A DNA stretch of 24,478 bases from 2-01-FULL-39-10-A sp964525395 (GCA_964525395.1 CAZGGU010000013.1:1-24478); one strand, 5' to 3'; positions 13,447 to 21,505 are shown, counted from the first letter of the stretch. Translations and numbers: made by a program. Notes: generated by a model from the letters alone, not told the origin.

Positions 13447-14364
13447 ATGTACGACGTAATAATTATTGGTTCTGGTCCCGCAGGTCTAACAGCCGCCATT
13501 TATACTACTCGCGCAAATCTCAAGACTTTGATTATAGCTGGAGCTAAGTGGGGTGGGCAGTTACAGCTTACAACTCTTGTTGAAAACTTTCCGGGTTTTC
13601 CTGAAGGAATTCAGGGTCCTGAGCTTATGACAAATATGCGAAAACAAGCTGAGCATTTCGGTGCAGAGATAAAGGATGAGGAATTTGTTTTTGGAAACTT
13701 TGAAGCTGCTGGAGGGCCATTCGCTATTAAAACTGGTGAAGGAGAATATGAGGGGAAAAGTGTAATTATCGCCACCGGCGCTGATACGAAATGGCTAGGT
13801 GTTCCAGGGGAAATGGAAATGATTGGTCGAGGAGTTTCTACGTGTGCTCCTTGTGATGGACCATTCTTTAGGAATAAAAATGTAATCGTAGTGGGTGGTG
13901 GAGACTCTGCAATGGAAGAAGCGCATGTGATGACTAATTATGCTGCAGAAGTAACTTTGGTTCATCGTTCTGAGAATTTTAAGGCAAGTGACATTATGGT
14001 GAAGCGTGTTCAAGAAAATCCTAAGATTAAAATACTTTTAAATACTGAGATAAAGGAAATAGCTGGCAAGGATAAAGTTGAGTCTGTAAAACTTTTTAAT
14101 AATAAAACCAACGAAGAATCAGAGATGCCGATAGATGGGGTATTTGTGGCTATCGGACATATTCCAAATACTAAAGTCTTTCAGGGAATTGATCTAGATG
14201 AGCGTGGTTTTGTAAATGTGCATGATCATTTCCATACTAATGTAGAGGGTGTATTTGTAGCTGGAGATGTGCATGACGCAGAGTATAAGCAAGCAATTAC
14301 AGCAGCAGGCTATGGTTGTTCCGCTGCGCTTGAAACTGAAAAATGGCTAAATAAAATGAGTTAG
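13447..14364 (+). CDS. trxB: Thioredoxin reductase
   Basis: A 305-residue FAD/NADPH flavoprotein. The FAD-binding GSGPAGLTAA motif is at residues 8-17, the redox-active pair is C133-A-P-C136 followed by DG (more often CATC or CAVC), the nucleotide-binding VGGGDSAMEEA is near 149-159, and a C-terminal GVFVAGDV motif is present. Length and architecture are typical of low-molecular-weight bacterial TrxB. The NADPH-domain motif is followed by VHRSENFKA rather than the usual HRR..FRA, so cofactor preference may differ. It forms an operon with trxA. Confidence 0.93.
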   Translation: MYDVIIIGSGPAGLTAAIYTTRANLKTLIIAGAKWGGQLQLTTLVENFPGFPEGIQGPELMTNMRKQAEHFGAEIKDEEFVFGNFEAAGGPFAIKTGEGEYEGKSVIIATGADTKWLGVPGEMEMIGRGVSTCAPCDGPFFRNKNVIVVGGGDSAMEEAHVMTNYAAEVTLVHRSENFKASDIMVKRVQENPKIKILLNTEIKEIAGKDKVESVKLFNNKTNEESEMPIDGVFVAIGHIPNTKVFQGIDLDERGFVNVHDHFHTNVEGVFVAGDVHDAEYKQAITAAGYGCSAALETEKWLNKMS

Positions 14365-14388
14365 CGTCTTCGGGTTTCCCCTCAGCTC

Positions 14389-15672
14389 TTATTCCTCTTT
14401 AATATCAGCAGGGACTGGGGCGGGGGTAGGTTGTTTGTAAAATATCCAGAATACAGCAGCTGAAGTTAATACGATAATTCCTGCTACAATGATTGGCGCA
14501 TTTGGGTTAAGTGATGCCGCAATAAATCCAGAAAGAATTGGCGGGATAGACATAGCAAGAGCAGCTACACTTGAGTTAATTCCCATAACTTCTCCCTGAA
14601 CATCAGCTCCTGCATTTCTAGAAATGAGTGCATTAATATTAGCCTGCATAAGACCATTGGAAACTGCAAAAATTGGAACTATGAAATATAACTGCCAAGC
14701 TTGAGTTGGGAGGAAGAATAAGAAGGTAGCTACTCCAGCTCCGATTAGACCTAGGCGAACAAATTTATATTCAGGTAGTTTCCCGGCGAGACGTCTTACA
14801 ATAAACGCTTGAGTAATAGCTACCCATATTCCAATATAGGCAAAAAAGTCACCAATTTGACCTTGTGAATAGCTAAATTTAGTAATTAGAAATACTGCGA
14901 AGAAAGTTGTGAAGAAGGTAAATCCTGCATTGAAAAGAAAAATTGTTAAATAAATTCCACGGAGTTTAACATTAAGCGCTGCGTGATAAACATTTGTAAA
15001 TGGCTTAGTCCAGTTTATTGTCAGTCCTTTATTTTTTATCTTTAATGTCTCAGGGAAGAGGAGATAAACTGCAAGAATATTTACTGCCGAGAGAGCTGCT
15101 GCGAAATAAAATGGAGTTGTTGCATTAAACCATGAAACAATAGTAGGATCTGAGAGTTTTCCTCCGATGAATGGGCCAATAATAAAACCTAGTCCAAATG
15201 CTGCGCCAATTAAACCGAAGTTTTTTACTCTGTTCTCAGGTGTGGTGATGTCTGCAATAGCAGCTTGAGCTACAGAAATATTTCCTCCAGTTATGCCGTC
15301 AAATCCACGGGAAAGGAAGAGAAGAGGAATGCTTTTAGTCATAATTCCGATAGCGAATACTATATATGATAAGCAAGTTCCAATAAGAGAAATAGTCAGT
15401 ACTGGTTTTCTTCCGAACTTATCTGAGAGCTGCCCTAATACTGGAGCTGACAAGAACTGACATATTGAATAAGACGCAGTTAAAAACCCAAGTAGAATAT
15501 AGCCTTGATTGACTGAGATGTTTGTTCCTAGAATATAAAACTCTGAAGTAGGATTAGCAATTAGTTGTGGTATGACAGGGATAACTATTCCAAACCCAAC
15601 TAGATCCACGAAAATTGTAAAGAAAATGACAGGTAATGGATTACTTGCGATGCGAGACCTTAGATTATGCAT
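14389..15672 (-). CDS. MFS transporter, TetA/DHA1-like drug:H+ antiporter family
   Basis: This 427-residue protein has about 12 membrane helices. Motif A is seen between TM2 and TM3 (G80-QLSDKFGRK), and motif C-like GFGLGFIIGPFIGG appears in TM5. The N-terminal FVDLVGFGIVIPVIP is typical of the TetA/MdtG-like subfamily. It probably exports small molecules using the proton gradient; the substrate cannot be inferred. It is convergent with trxB (24-bp gap, no clear terminator). Its promoter overlaps the divergent promoter of the LamG gene. Confidence 0.88.
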   Translation of the reverse strand: MHNLRSRIASNPLPVIFFTIFVDLVGFGIVIPVIPQLIANPTSEFYILGTNISVNQGYILLGFLTASYSICQFLSAPVLGQLSDKFGRKPVLTISLIGTCLSYIVFAIGIMTKSIPLLFLSRGFDGITGGNISVAQAAIADITTPENRVKNFGLIGAAFGLGFIIGPFIGGKLSDPTIVSWFNATTPFYFAAALSAVNILAVYLLFPETLKIKNKGLTINWTKPFTNVYHAALNVKLRGIYLTIFLFNAGFTFFTTFFAVFLITKFSYSQGQIGDFFAYIGIWVAITQAFIVRRLAGKLPEYKFVRLGLIGAGVATFLFFLPTQAWQLYFIVPIFAVSNGLMQANINALISRNAGADVQGEVMGINSSVAALAMSIPPILSGFIAASLNPNAPIIVAGIIVLTSAAVFWIFYKQPTPAPVPADIKEE

Positions 15673-15680
15673 GAGTTTCT

Positions 15681-15710
15681 AGTATAGCAAGGAAAAGACT
15701 TCGTTGACAA
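15681..15710 (-). promoter_or_regulatory. Promoter of the MFS gene, overlapping a divergent promoter
   Basis: Minus strand TTGTCA (15705-15710), 18-bp spacer, TATACT (15681-15686), ending 8 nt before the ATG. Its -35 shares five bases with the -35 of the divergent promoter. Confidence 0.55.
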
Positions 15711-15732
15711 TGTTCTAAATACTCAATAATAT
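15704..15732 (+). promoter_or_regulatory. Promoter of the LamG-domain gene
   Basis: TTGACA (15704-15709), 17-bp spacer, TAATAT (15727-15732), ending 6 nt before ATG 15739. Confidence 0.6.
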
Positions 15733-15738
15733 CGAAGT

Positions 15739-17538
15739 ATGGCCGAAAATGATGTAAAAAATACTTCACTAACACATACTTATAAAAGTCCTCACGCAGA
15801 TAAAAGAAAAATTAGCTCTGTTTTTACAAAAGACAGAAATAAATTAATTGCTTTGGCTTTTGTTTTAGTCGCACTTCCCATTACAGTTGGATTAGCTCTT
15901 ACCCAGCAGAACTATTTAAATTTCGCATCAGGATCAGACATTTCTAGAGTTGATATCCATCCAGGAGTAGTATCCGCCAATGCTGAGACAAACGGTAGGC
16001 CAGTTGCCATGTCTGCATTAGCATATGATTCGAATGGAAATCCAATTAACGAAGGGGTCTCATATATGTGGACTATTAGTTCCGAAGATGGTTTAGGTAG
16101 CTTAACTAAAACTACAGGCGATTTGTCAGAATTTATCCCGGGAAATCAAATGGGCTGCGGGCAGTTGGTCGTAACAGCAACGCTTGAAGGAAAAAGCGTG
16201 ACTAAGGGAACCCTCGTAGAGGTTTATAGAGGAAGCTCATTTCCCGCATGCGCTGGGCATAGTAAGGCTCTATATCTAGATGGAAATTCATGGGTAGAGT
16301 TCCCAGATGGATCTAAGAAGTTAGACTTTAATCAAGATTTCACAATTGAGATGTGGGTATTTCCTGAGGTTGTCAGAAATAACTATATGCCAATTTTGGC
16401 TCGAGAGTTTGATCGATCAGGTATTTCATCAAGATTCTATTTTATGGATCTAGATCATTACAGTGATGAAGCTAAATATGAATATCAAGGGGAAGTGGGA
16501 GGAGAAAATGCAAGTACAAATATGATTATGCCAGCGATGTGGACACATTTAGCTTTGGTTCGAGAAAATAAAGATGATGGAAATTATGAAATAAAAGGTT
16601 ATGTAAATGGGGAATTAAAGTTCACTAAGTTTGCTCCAATCAGTCAAGTAGATATTCCTTCTTCTCAGACTACTCTAGGAAGACTGATAAAGATAAATGA
16701 TGGAGGAAGATTTAATGGACAGGTAGATCAGATTAGGGTGTCTCAGGCTGCAAGAAATATTCCAGAAAACTGGGCTAGCGGCGTATATCAAAGACCATTA
16801 TCTCTTGACTCTAGTACAGTTTCTCTATGGGAGTTCGAGGATAATCTACAAGACTCATCTGGGAATGGTGCAAACGGGGTTGCAACAGGACAAATATATT
16901 ATACAAATAGCTTTATTCTTTCACCTCAATTTACACCTATTCCTACAAAAACACCCACTGTAACCCCTACAGATTCTCCAACTCCTTCATCTCAGCCTAC
17001 TGATACGCCTACTCCAACTCCTTCATCTCAGCCAACATATACCCCAACTCCTACTCCAACGACAATGCCCGGTAATAAAGTAGTAACGCTTATGCCTACA
17101 GCTGATGCATTTGTTCGCTCAAATCAAATAAATAAAAATTTCGGAACCAACCAGACTGTAGATTCGCTAGGTAACCCAATAACTATTGGATTCTTTAAGT
17201 TTAACCTTAAGTCTCTTGCTGGAAAAACAATCATAAAGGCTACACTTAATTTAAATGTTTCAGATGTGTCAGTAAGCTCCCAAGCGCTCCAGAGGGCAAA
17301 TGATAAGAATTGGGGAGAAACGACAATCACTTATGCCACACGGCCTGCCTCTGTAGCAACTATTAGAACTTTTATTCCTTCGGTTGGTAGTCTTAGTTTG
17401 CCGGTAACTTCTCCTGTTTCAGCTAAATCTGGATCTACTGTTACGTTTATGATTTCGTCTTCGGGAAGCGATAAAGCTTCATTTTATTCTAGAGAGTCAG
17501 GCGTCAAGTCTCCAACATTGACTGTTGAATATAAATAA
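15739..17538 (+). CDS. Surface protein: membrane anchor, Ig-like, LamG-like, Pro/Thr linker, DNRLRE/CBM96-like domain
   Basis: 599 residues. A cytoplasmic basic tail is followed by one membrane helix (about 35-55) that acts as an uncleaved signal anchor. Next come an Ig-like segment (about 70-165), a LamG/concanavalin-like jelly roll (about 177-390, starting KALYLDGNSWVEFPDG and FTIEMWVFP), and a linker of repeated Thr-Pro-Thr (about 394-448). A C-terminal domain begins ADAFVRSNQINKNFGT and contains NWGETTITYATRP, the signature of DNRLRE/CBM96-like domains. It likely binds polysaccharide outside the cell. The next gene has the same linker and a related C-terminal domain. Own near-leaderless promoter. 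Confidence 0.85.
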   Translation: MAENDVKNTSLTHTYKSPHADKRKISSVFTKDRNKLIALAFVLVALPITVGLALTQQNYLNFASGSDISRVDIHPGVVSANAETNGRPVAMSALAYDSNGNPINEGVSYMWTISSEDGLGSLTKTTGDLSEFIPGNQMGCGQLVVTATLEGKSVTKGTLVEVYRGSSFPACAGHSKALYLDGNSWVEFPDGSKKLDFNQDFTIEMWVFPEVVRNNYMPILAREFDRSGISSRFYFMDLDHYSDEAKYEYQGEVGGENASTNMIMPAMWTHLALVRENKDDGNYEIKGYVNGELKFTKFAPISQVDIPSSQTTLGRLIKINDGGRFNGQVDQIRVSQAARNIPENWASGVYQRPLSLDSSTVSLWEFEDNLQDSSGNGANGVATGQIYYTNSFILSPQFTPIPTKTPTVTPTDSPTPSSQPTDTPTPTPSSQPTYTPTPTPTTMPGNKVVTLMPTADAFVRSNQINKNFGTNQTVDSLGNPITIGFFKFNLKSLAGKTIIKATLNLNVSDVSVSSQALQRANDKNWGETTITYATRPASVATIRTFIPSVGSLSLPVTSPVSAKSGSTVTFMISSSGSDKASFYSRESGVKSPTLTVEYK

Positions 17539-17550
17539 TCCTTTTCTGTA

Positions 17551-17580
17551 TTGACACATCAATCTAACTATGAATAAGAT
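17551..17580 (+). promoter_or_regulatory. Promoter of the GH26-like gene
   Basis: TTGACA (17551-17556), 18-bp spacer, TAAGAT (17575-17580), ending 5 nt before ATG 17586. Confidence 0.6.
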
Positions 17581-17585
17581 GAATT

Positions 17586-19394
17586 ATGTCTGAAAATTCC
17601 CCAAAATTTATTAGTAAAATTAAAAACTTAAACCGAGAAGAAAAAAGAAGAGCAGCGATAGCTTTAGCAATTTTATTATTCATACCCCTTGTTCTAGTCA
17701 TTGCTTTTAATGTGAGAAAGAATTCAGAAGAGGCAGTAAAAGCAGCCACATCTACATCACGTTCACCAATGGCACTTGGAATATCATTGCCATATGGAAG
17801 GGCAAGTAAGGATGTTAATGTTGACGCTGCTATTGCAGAAATTGAAGCTTTCGCTGCTCCTGTGGATGAAGGAGGGGTTGGAAGATATCCAGCATCATAC
17901 TCCATTTGGATGGATTTTAGTGAAAGTAATTGGGAATATGGGTCACGTGGTAGTTTTCCGAATGAAAAGTTATTAAATTATTTAGATTCTAAGAATATTA
18001 CTCCTGTAATATTCTTAGCTCCAGTAGGAAGGGGTATATCGAAAGGTGAAAATAAGCCTGATGAGGCCATCAAGTATAGCAATAATTCCATCGCAAATGG
18101 ATCTTTTGATACTTTTTTTGATAATTTCGCTGCTTCAGCTAGTGCATATGGAAAACCAGTAGTCGTGCGTTATGCATGGGAAATGAATGGAACTTGGTTT
18201 CCATGGTCACCATATAGCCTAAATGGTAACGGGAAAACCTATTACGATATGGGAAATACGCCTGAAAATTATGTGTCAGCTTGGAGGCATGTATATTCTA
18301 AGATTAAATCTAAGGCTCCAAACGTTTTATTTTATTGGTGCTTTAATGAGGTTAAGGGGGTAAACGATTATCTTGCAAGATTTTATCCGGGGAATAATTA
18401 CGTAGATTTTGTAGGATTTGATTCATATAATACTTACCCCTTAGGTGGAAATAATCTAACTCTTTCGGAGGAATATAAAGGCTCGATTGAAGCAACTAGG
18501 CAAATTGTATCTGGTAGTACAACAAAATTATCAACAAAGCCGATTGTTGTAGGCGAGACAGGGTTGGTGGTTAATAATGCTGATAGGGCAAATAAGTTAA
18601 ACTATAACACTATTTATAATAATTACGCAGATTTAGCTTCAATTATTTATTTTGATTTAGATGTAGATCACTTATTCGGAATAGCTGCTGAACCAGGTAG
18701 AAACTGGAGGTTGTCAGGATACTCAACTAATCCGAATATTGCAGGGGCTCAGGGTCCTGATTTAAGACCCAAATATGCTTCATTTTTGGTAGATCCAAAG
18801 TTTCAAGGAGCGCTCGTGAAGGCAGCTCCTACGCCTACACAAACAAGCACGCCAACTCCTTCGCCAACTAATACACCTACGCCAAGTCCAACACCTACGT
18901 CTGTGACAATTAATATTACTCCAAAAGCCGATGCATATGTCACGAGCACTTCTCCTAAAACTAATTTCGGCACTGCCACCGTTTTAAGAGCTAAAGCATC
19001 TGATCCTGTTTCTTCGACATATTTAAAATTTACTCTACCAAATCTTTCAGGCAAAACTATTCTTAGCGCAAGTCTAAGGCTTACTGTTGCCAATTCTGAT
19101 GATGCTGCAGTAGGTAGTGCCAATAAGATTGATATTAAAAACACTTCAAATAATTGGACTCAGGAAACGCTAACTTATTCAAATAAACCAGCTGGTGGAT
19201 CAGTTGTAGGTACTAAATTCGGCGCTATTGCCAGAAATACTACCTTTGAGATCAATGTTTTACCCGGAGTTCAAGGGAAAAGCGGAGATGTTTCATTCGT
19301 ATTAGAGTCTGCTGCTTCTAATGCGAATAATCTAATTCTTTATTCTTCAAATGTTTCAAATAATAAGCCCGCACTTGTTATTACATACCGCTGA
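17586..19394 (+). CDS. Membrane-anchored GH26-like glycoside hydrolase with DNRLRE/CBM96-like domain
   Basis: 602 residues. A signal-anchor helix (about 23-42) precedes a TIM-barrel domain (about 60-400). The motif YAWEMNGTWFPW matches the acid/base strand of family GH26 (E199), and VVGETG near the barrel end supplies the likely nucleophile (E324). GH26 enzymes are mostly beta-mannanases, with some xylanases and glucanases; this substrate is not resolved. A Thr-Pro-Ser linker (about 416-438) leads to a C-terminal domain starting KADAYVTSTSPKTNFGT with NNWTQETLTYSNKP, similar to that of the upstream gene. The enzyme is predicted to be displayed outside the membrane. Confidence 0.85.
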   Translation: MSENSPKFISKIKNLNREEKRRAAIALAILLFIPLVLVIAFNVRKNSEEAVKAATSTSRSPMALGISLPYGRASKDVNVDAAIAEIEAFAAPVDEGGVGRYPASYSIWMDFSESNWEYGSRGSFPNEKLLNYLDSKNITPVIFLAPVGRGISKGENKPDEAIKYSNNSIANGSFDTFFDNFAASASAYGKPVVVRYAWEMNGTWFPWSPYSLNGNGKTYYDMGNTPENYVSAWRHVYSKIKSKAPNVLFYWCFNEVKGVNDYLARFYPGNNYVDFVGFDSYNTYPLGGNNLTLSEEYKGSIEATRQIVSGSTTKLSTKPIVVGETGLVVNNADRANKLNYNTIYNNYADLASIIYFDLDVDHLFGIAAEPGRNWRLSGYSTNPNIAGAQGPDLRPKYASFLVDPKFQGALVKAAPTPTQTSTPTPSPTNTPTPSPTPTSVTINITPKADAYVTSTSPKTNFGTATVLRAKASDPVSSTYLKFTLPNLSGKTILSASLRLTVANSDDAAVGSANKIDIKNTSNNWTQETLTYSNKPAGGSVVGTKFGAIARNTTFEINVLPGVQGKSGDVSFVLESAASNANNLILYSSNVSNNKPALVITYR

Positions 19395-19395
19395 T

Positions 19396-19424
19396 TTGAC
19401 AATATGCTTTGTTTAAGTTAAGTT
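19396..19424 (+). promoter_or_regulatory. Possible promoter of the YtxH-like gene
   Basis: TTGACA (19396-19401) with TAAGTT (19419-19424) at 17 bp; an alternative TATAAC at 19424-19429 is spaced too far. It predicts a leader of about 55 nt, unlike most neighbours. Confidence 0.45.
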
Positions 19425-19485
19425 ATAACTGCTCCAAAACCTGAATTTATCCTCATATCTAATTTATTTTAAAGGAGGTGATTAT

Positions 19486-19761
19486 GTGAAAGACCAAAAA
19501 GTGAATAAAGCTGCAATCGCAGGCGTAGTAGGCGCAGCAATTGGTGCCGCAGCAGTAGCGGGAGCAGTCGCACTCAAGGATGAGAAAACTAGAAAGAAAA
19601 TTGAGGGGGCGATTGATGATGTTAAAAAGCAGGCCAAAGATTACATGGAAGCTCAGTCTGATCAAGTAGATCAAATAAAAGCAGATAGTGCTGATGCACT
19701 CGATAAAGCTGTAGGTAAGGCTCAGGATAAGGCAGAAGAGGCCAAGGAAAAGGCTAAATAA
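19486..19761 (+). CDS. Small YtxH-like protein with a glycine/alanine helix and charged coiled tail
   Basis: 91 residues from GTG 19486, supported by a near-perfect Shine-Dalgarno (AAGGAGGTGA, 19472-19481). This is one of the few strong sites in the window. The N-terminal half has a small-residue membrane-like helix (AAIAGVVGAAIGAAAVAGAVAL) and the rest is a Lys/Asp/Ala-rich amphipathic helix (KKIEGAIDDVKKQAKDYME...). YtxH-like proteins are often stress-related and membrane-associated, but their molecular role is not settled. A GC-rich hairpin follows the stop. Confidence 0.7.
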   Translation: MKDQKVNKAAIAGVVGAAIGAAAVAGAVALKDEKTRKKIEGAIDDVKKQAKDYMEAQSDQVDQIKADSADALDKAVGKAQDKAEEAKEKAK

Positions 19762-19775
19762 TTTTGAGTGTTGAG

Positions 19776-19795
19776 GGGCGGCCAGCTGGCCGCCC
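19776..19795 (+). terminator. GC-rich hairpin after the YtxH-like gene
   Basis: A perfect palindrome with GGGCGGCC and GGCCGCCC arms around AGCT, followed by ATATTTATT. The U run is weak, but the very stable stem 14 nt after the stop makes a terminator the best explanation. Confidence 0.6.
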
Positions 19796-19802
19796 ATATT
19801 TA

Positions 19803-19831
19803 TTGACATTAAAAATTTAAGCTGAGATTAT
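19803..19831 (+). promoter_or_regulatory. Promoter of tspO
   Basis: TTGACA (19803-19808), 17-bp spacer, GATTAT (19826-19831), ending 6 nt before the ATG. An AT-rich alternative -10 lies 2-3 bp further on. Confidence 0.5.
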
Positions 19832-19837
19832 ATAAGT

Positions 19838-20308
19838 ATGAATATTTATATAAAATATTTAATCTCAGCTTTAATTTGTTTGGGCATTGGTTTTGCTGGA
19901 ACTTTCTTCACAATGTCCGAGATTCCTACTTGGTATGCGTCGCTTAATAAGCCCTTTTTTAGTCCACCTAATTGGATTTTCGGTCCTGTCTGGACAACCC
20001 TTTATATATTAATGGGTATTTCAGTGGTTATGGCGTTGGAACATGCTCCTAAGAAAAAGCATGTGTTAATAATTGGCCTATTTGGTCTGCAGCTATTTCT
20101 TAATCTTCTTTGGTCAGCTATCTTCTTCGGCAGCCATGAATTACTCCTCGCGTTTATGGAAATAATATTTCTTTGGATAAATATTTTAGCTTTGATTTTA
20201 ATCTTTAGAAAATATTCAAGAGTAGCAGCTTGGCTCTTAGTGCCATATCTGGGGTGGGTAAGCTTCGCCTCACTTCTTAATCTTTCCGTATTTTTCCTCA
20301 ATAAGTAA
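19838..20308 (+). CDS. tspO: TspO/MBR family protein
   Basis: A 156-residue protein with five membrane helices. The signature WYASLNKPFFSPPNWIFGPVW and the following TLYILMG are those of the TspO/peripheral benzodiazepine receptor family, and LLWSAIFFG and PYLGWVSFASLLN complete the conserved Trp/Asn set. TspO binds tetrapyrroles and can degrade or transport them; in bacteria it is linked to stress and porphyrin handling. No haem or porphyrin gene is nearby, so its ligand here is unknown. A near-leaderless promoter precedes it. Confidence 0.93.
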   Translation: MNIYIKYLISALICLGIGFAGTFFTMSEIPTWYASLNKPFFSPPNWIFGPVWTTLYILMGISVVMALEHAPKKKHVLIIGLFGLQLFLNLLWSAIFFGSHELLLAFMEIIFLWINILALILIFRKYSRVAAWLLVPYLGWVSFASLLNLSVFFLNK

Positions 20309-20337
20309 TTGACTTCGGATTGTGTAGGTAATATAAA
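20309..20337 (+). promoter_or_regulatory. Promoter of pcm
   Basis: TTGACT (20309-20314), 17-bp spacer, TATAAA (20332-20337), ending 6 nt before ATG 20344. It starts at the last base of the tspO stop codon. Confidence 0.65.
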
Positions 20338-20343
20338 TAGAAA

Positions 20344-21078
20344 ATGCGTTATGAAGAAGTAGGTTCTGTCTATGCACTTGTTGGTATGGATCAGACAAGT
20401 ATGTTTTCTGCTAAGCCTACTCCTGAGTCCATTGGACCACTCGAGGCTACGCAGGAAGACATGTTAGCTCAAATTGAAGCCAAGATAGGCAAGGGCAATG
20501 TCTTAGATGTATTCAGAGCAGTGGACAGGGTAGAATTTGTTCCAGATCCTTACAAGAAGTATGCCTATGTAAAAGCTGGAATACCCTTAACTGAGACAGC
20601 AGGCATGAGCTTTCCAACCATGGTAGCAAGATCAACGGATTTACTTGGGCTTAAGTGGAGTGATAGAGTTTTAGAGGTTGGTGCAGGATCAGGGTACGGA
20701 GCTGCAATTCTTTCCAGACTAGCACATGAGGTTCATACTATAGATATCGATCCTCGTTTGGTTGATTACTCAAGAGCAAGGCTGGAGGCATTAGGATTTT
20801 CGAACGTAGATGTACATCTAGGCGACGGAAGGAATGGTATTTTAAGGGAAGCTCCCTTTGATGCAATATTAGTCACAGCAGGTTCACCAGAAGTTCCTCC
20901 AAAATTATTAGATCAGCTTGCGCCTGGAGGAAGAATGGTAATTCCGATTGGAGAGGCAGGAAAAGGTCAAAAATTAGCGAGGTTTACAAAAAATAGTGAA
21001 GGCGTAGTGGCCGAAGAGAGCCATGGGGATGTATTTTTTAGCCCACTACAATCACAACCCCCTCATATCCTCAGATAA
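20344..21078 (+). CDS. pcm: Protein-L-isoaspartate O-methyltransferase
   Basis: 244 residues. The SAM-binding motif EVGAGSGYG (111-119) sits in a Rossmann-type methyltransferase domain with later LGDG and DAILVTAGSPEVPPKLLDQLAPGGRMVIPIG, all diagnostic of PCMT. The enzyme repairs age-damaged proteins by methylating isoaspartate. The usual substrate loop around S-Q-P appears as MSFPTMVAR. An N-terminal extension of about 40 residues relative to typical bacterial Pcm is present; the start is supported by the -10 element 6 nt upstream. Next downstream is the rRNA/tRNA promoter. Confidence 0.92.
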   Translation: MRYEEVGSVYALVGMDQTSMFSAKPTPESIGPLEATQEDMLAQIEAKIGKGNVLDVFRAVDRVEFVPDPYKKYAYVKAGIPLTETAGMSFPTMVARSTDLLGLKWSDRVLEVGAGSGYGAAILSRLAHEVHTIDIDPRLVDYSRARLEALGFSNVDVHLGDGRNGILREAPFDAILVTAGSPEVPPKLLDQLAPGGRMVIPIGEAGKGQKLARFTKNSEGVVAEESHGDVFFSPLQSQPPHILR

Positions 21079-21379
21079 TCATACTGTTTGAAGCAAAACA
21101 AGCATATCGCCATCTAGAAATGTTTATAAGATAAGTATCCTACTTCTTGACACTTTTGCTAGCCTTGTGGTAAGATCATTTGTACATGTTTAGCTTGAGG
21201 CTAGACGCAGGATCTCAGAAGATATTTATGTTGAATTACGCACAAATTGTTAAATTTACCCGATAGCGGGCATTTTTCACTGGCGCTCAACTTCTTCTAA
21301 TTCCTCGTCAACACACATACTAACTGTTTAATAATTCAATCGTTTCAAAGCGAGTATGGAATTTCTCTCAGAGGTATAA
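21079..21379 (+). other. Non-coding interval and leader upstream of tRNA-Ala
   Basis: This 301-base stretch has no credible ORF. It holds the promoter at 21147-21176, a small TAGC/GCTA hairpin near 21188-21200, and a CCCG-ATAG-CGGG hairpin (21259-21270) followed by CATTTTT, enclosed by GTTGA/TCAAC pairing. No 16S rRNA 3' end or anti-Shine-Dalgarno sequence is present. Confidence 0.6.
21147..21176 (+). promoter_or_regulatory. Promoter of the tRNA-Ala / 23S rRNA unit
   Basis: TTGACA (21147-21152), 18-bp spacer, TAAGAT (21171-21176). It is the only strong promoter between pcm and the tRNA, and it lies about 200 nt upstream of the tRNA. Confidence 0.7.
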
Positions 21380-21452
21380 GGGCCTGAAGTTTAGCAGGTT
21401 GAACGCCTCATTTGCAATGAGGAGGTAGGGAGTTCGAGTCTCCTCAGGTCCA
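21380..21452 (+). tRNA. tRNA-Ala (anticodon UGC)
   Basis: A full cloverleaf. Acceptor GGGCCTG/CAGGTCC contains the G3-U70 wobble that identifies alanine tRNA. The D arm is GTTT/GAAC, the anticodon stem CCTCA/TGAGG with loop TTTGCAA (anticodon TGC 21413-21415), and the T arm GGGAG-TTCGAGT-CTCCT, with discriminator A. CCA is not encoded. It precedes 23S by about 280 nt and is likely co-transcribed with it. Confidence 0.95.
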
Positions 21453-21478
21453 CTAAAAATTCTTCGGAATTTTCAGTG
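21451..21478 (+). other. UUCG-capped hairpin immediately after tRNA-Ala
   Basis: AAAATTC-TTCG-GAATTTT with outer CACT/AGTG pairing begins at the tRNA 3' end. It may guide 3' processing of the tRNA; there is no U run after it. Confidence 0.5.
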
Positions 21479-21505
21479 TAAACACTTTTGATTTGAACGT
21501 GTATG

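Noticed and set aside
16930..18905. Short repeated ACTCCTACT-like DNA in the surface-protein genes as tandem repeats or CRISPR
   Set aside because: They are low-complexity coding for Thr/Pro/Ser linkers, with no uniform repeat-spacer spacing.
21079..21379. 16S rRNA 3' end upstream of tRNA-Ala
   Set aside because: No GGATCACCTCC-like 3' end or other conserved 16S block occurs; pcm coding sequence ends just upstream.
21370..21381. TATAAG just before tRNA-Ala as a tRNA promoter
   Set aside because: It abuts the tRNA 5' end, so transcription would begin inside the tRNA. The promoter at 21147-21176 is better.
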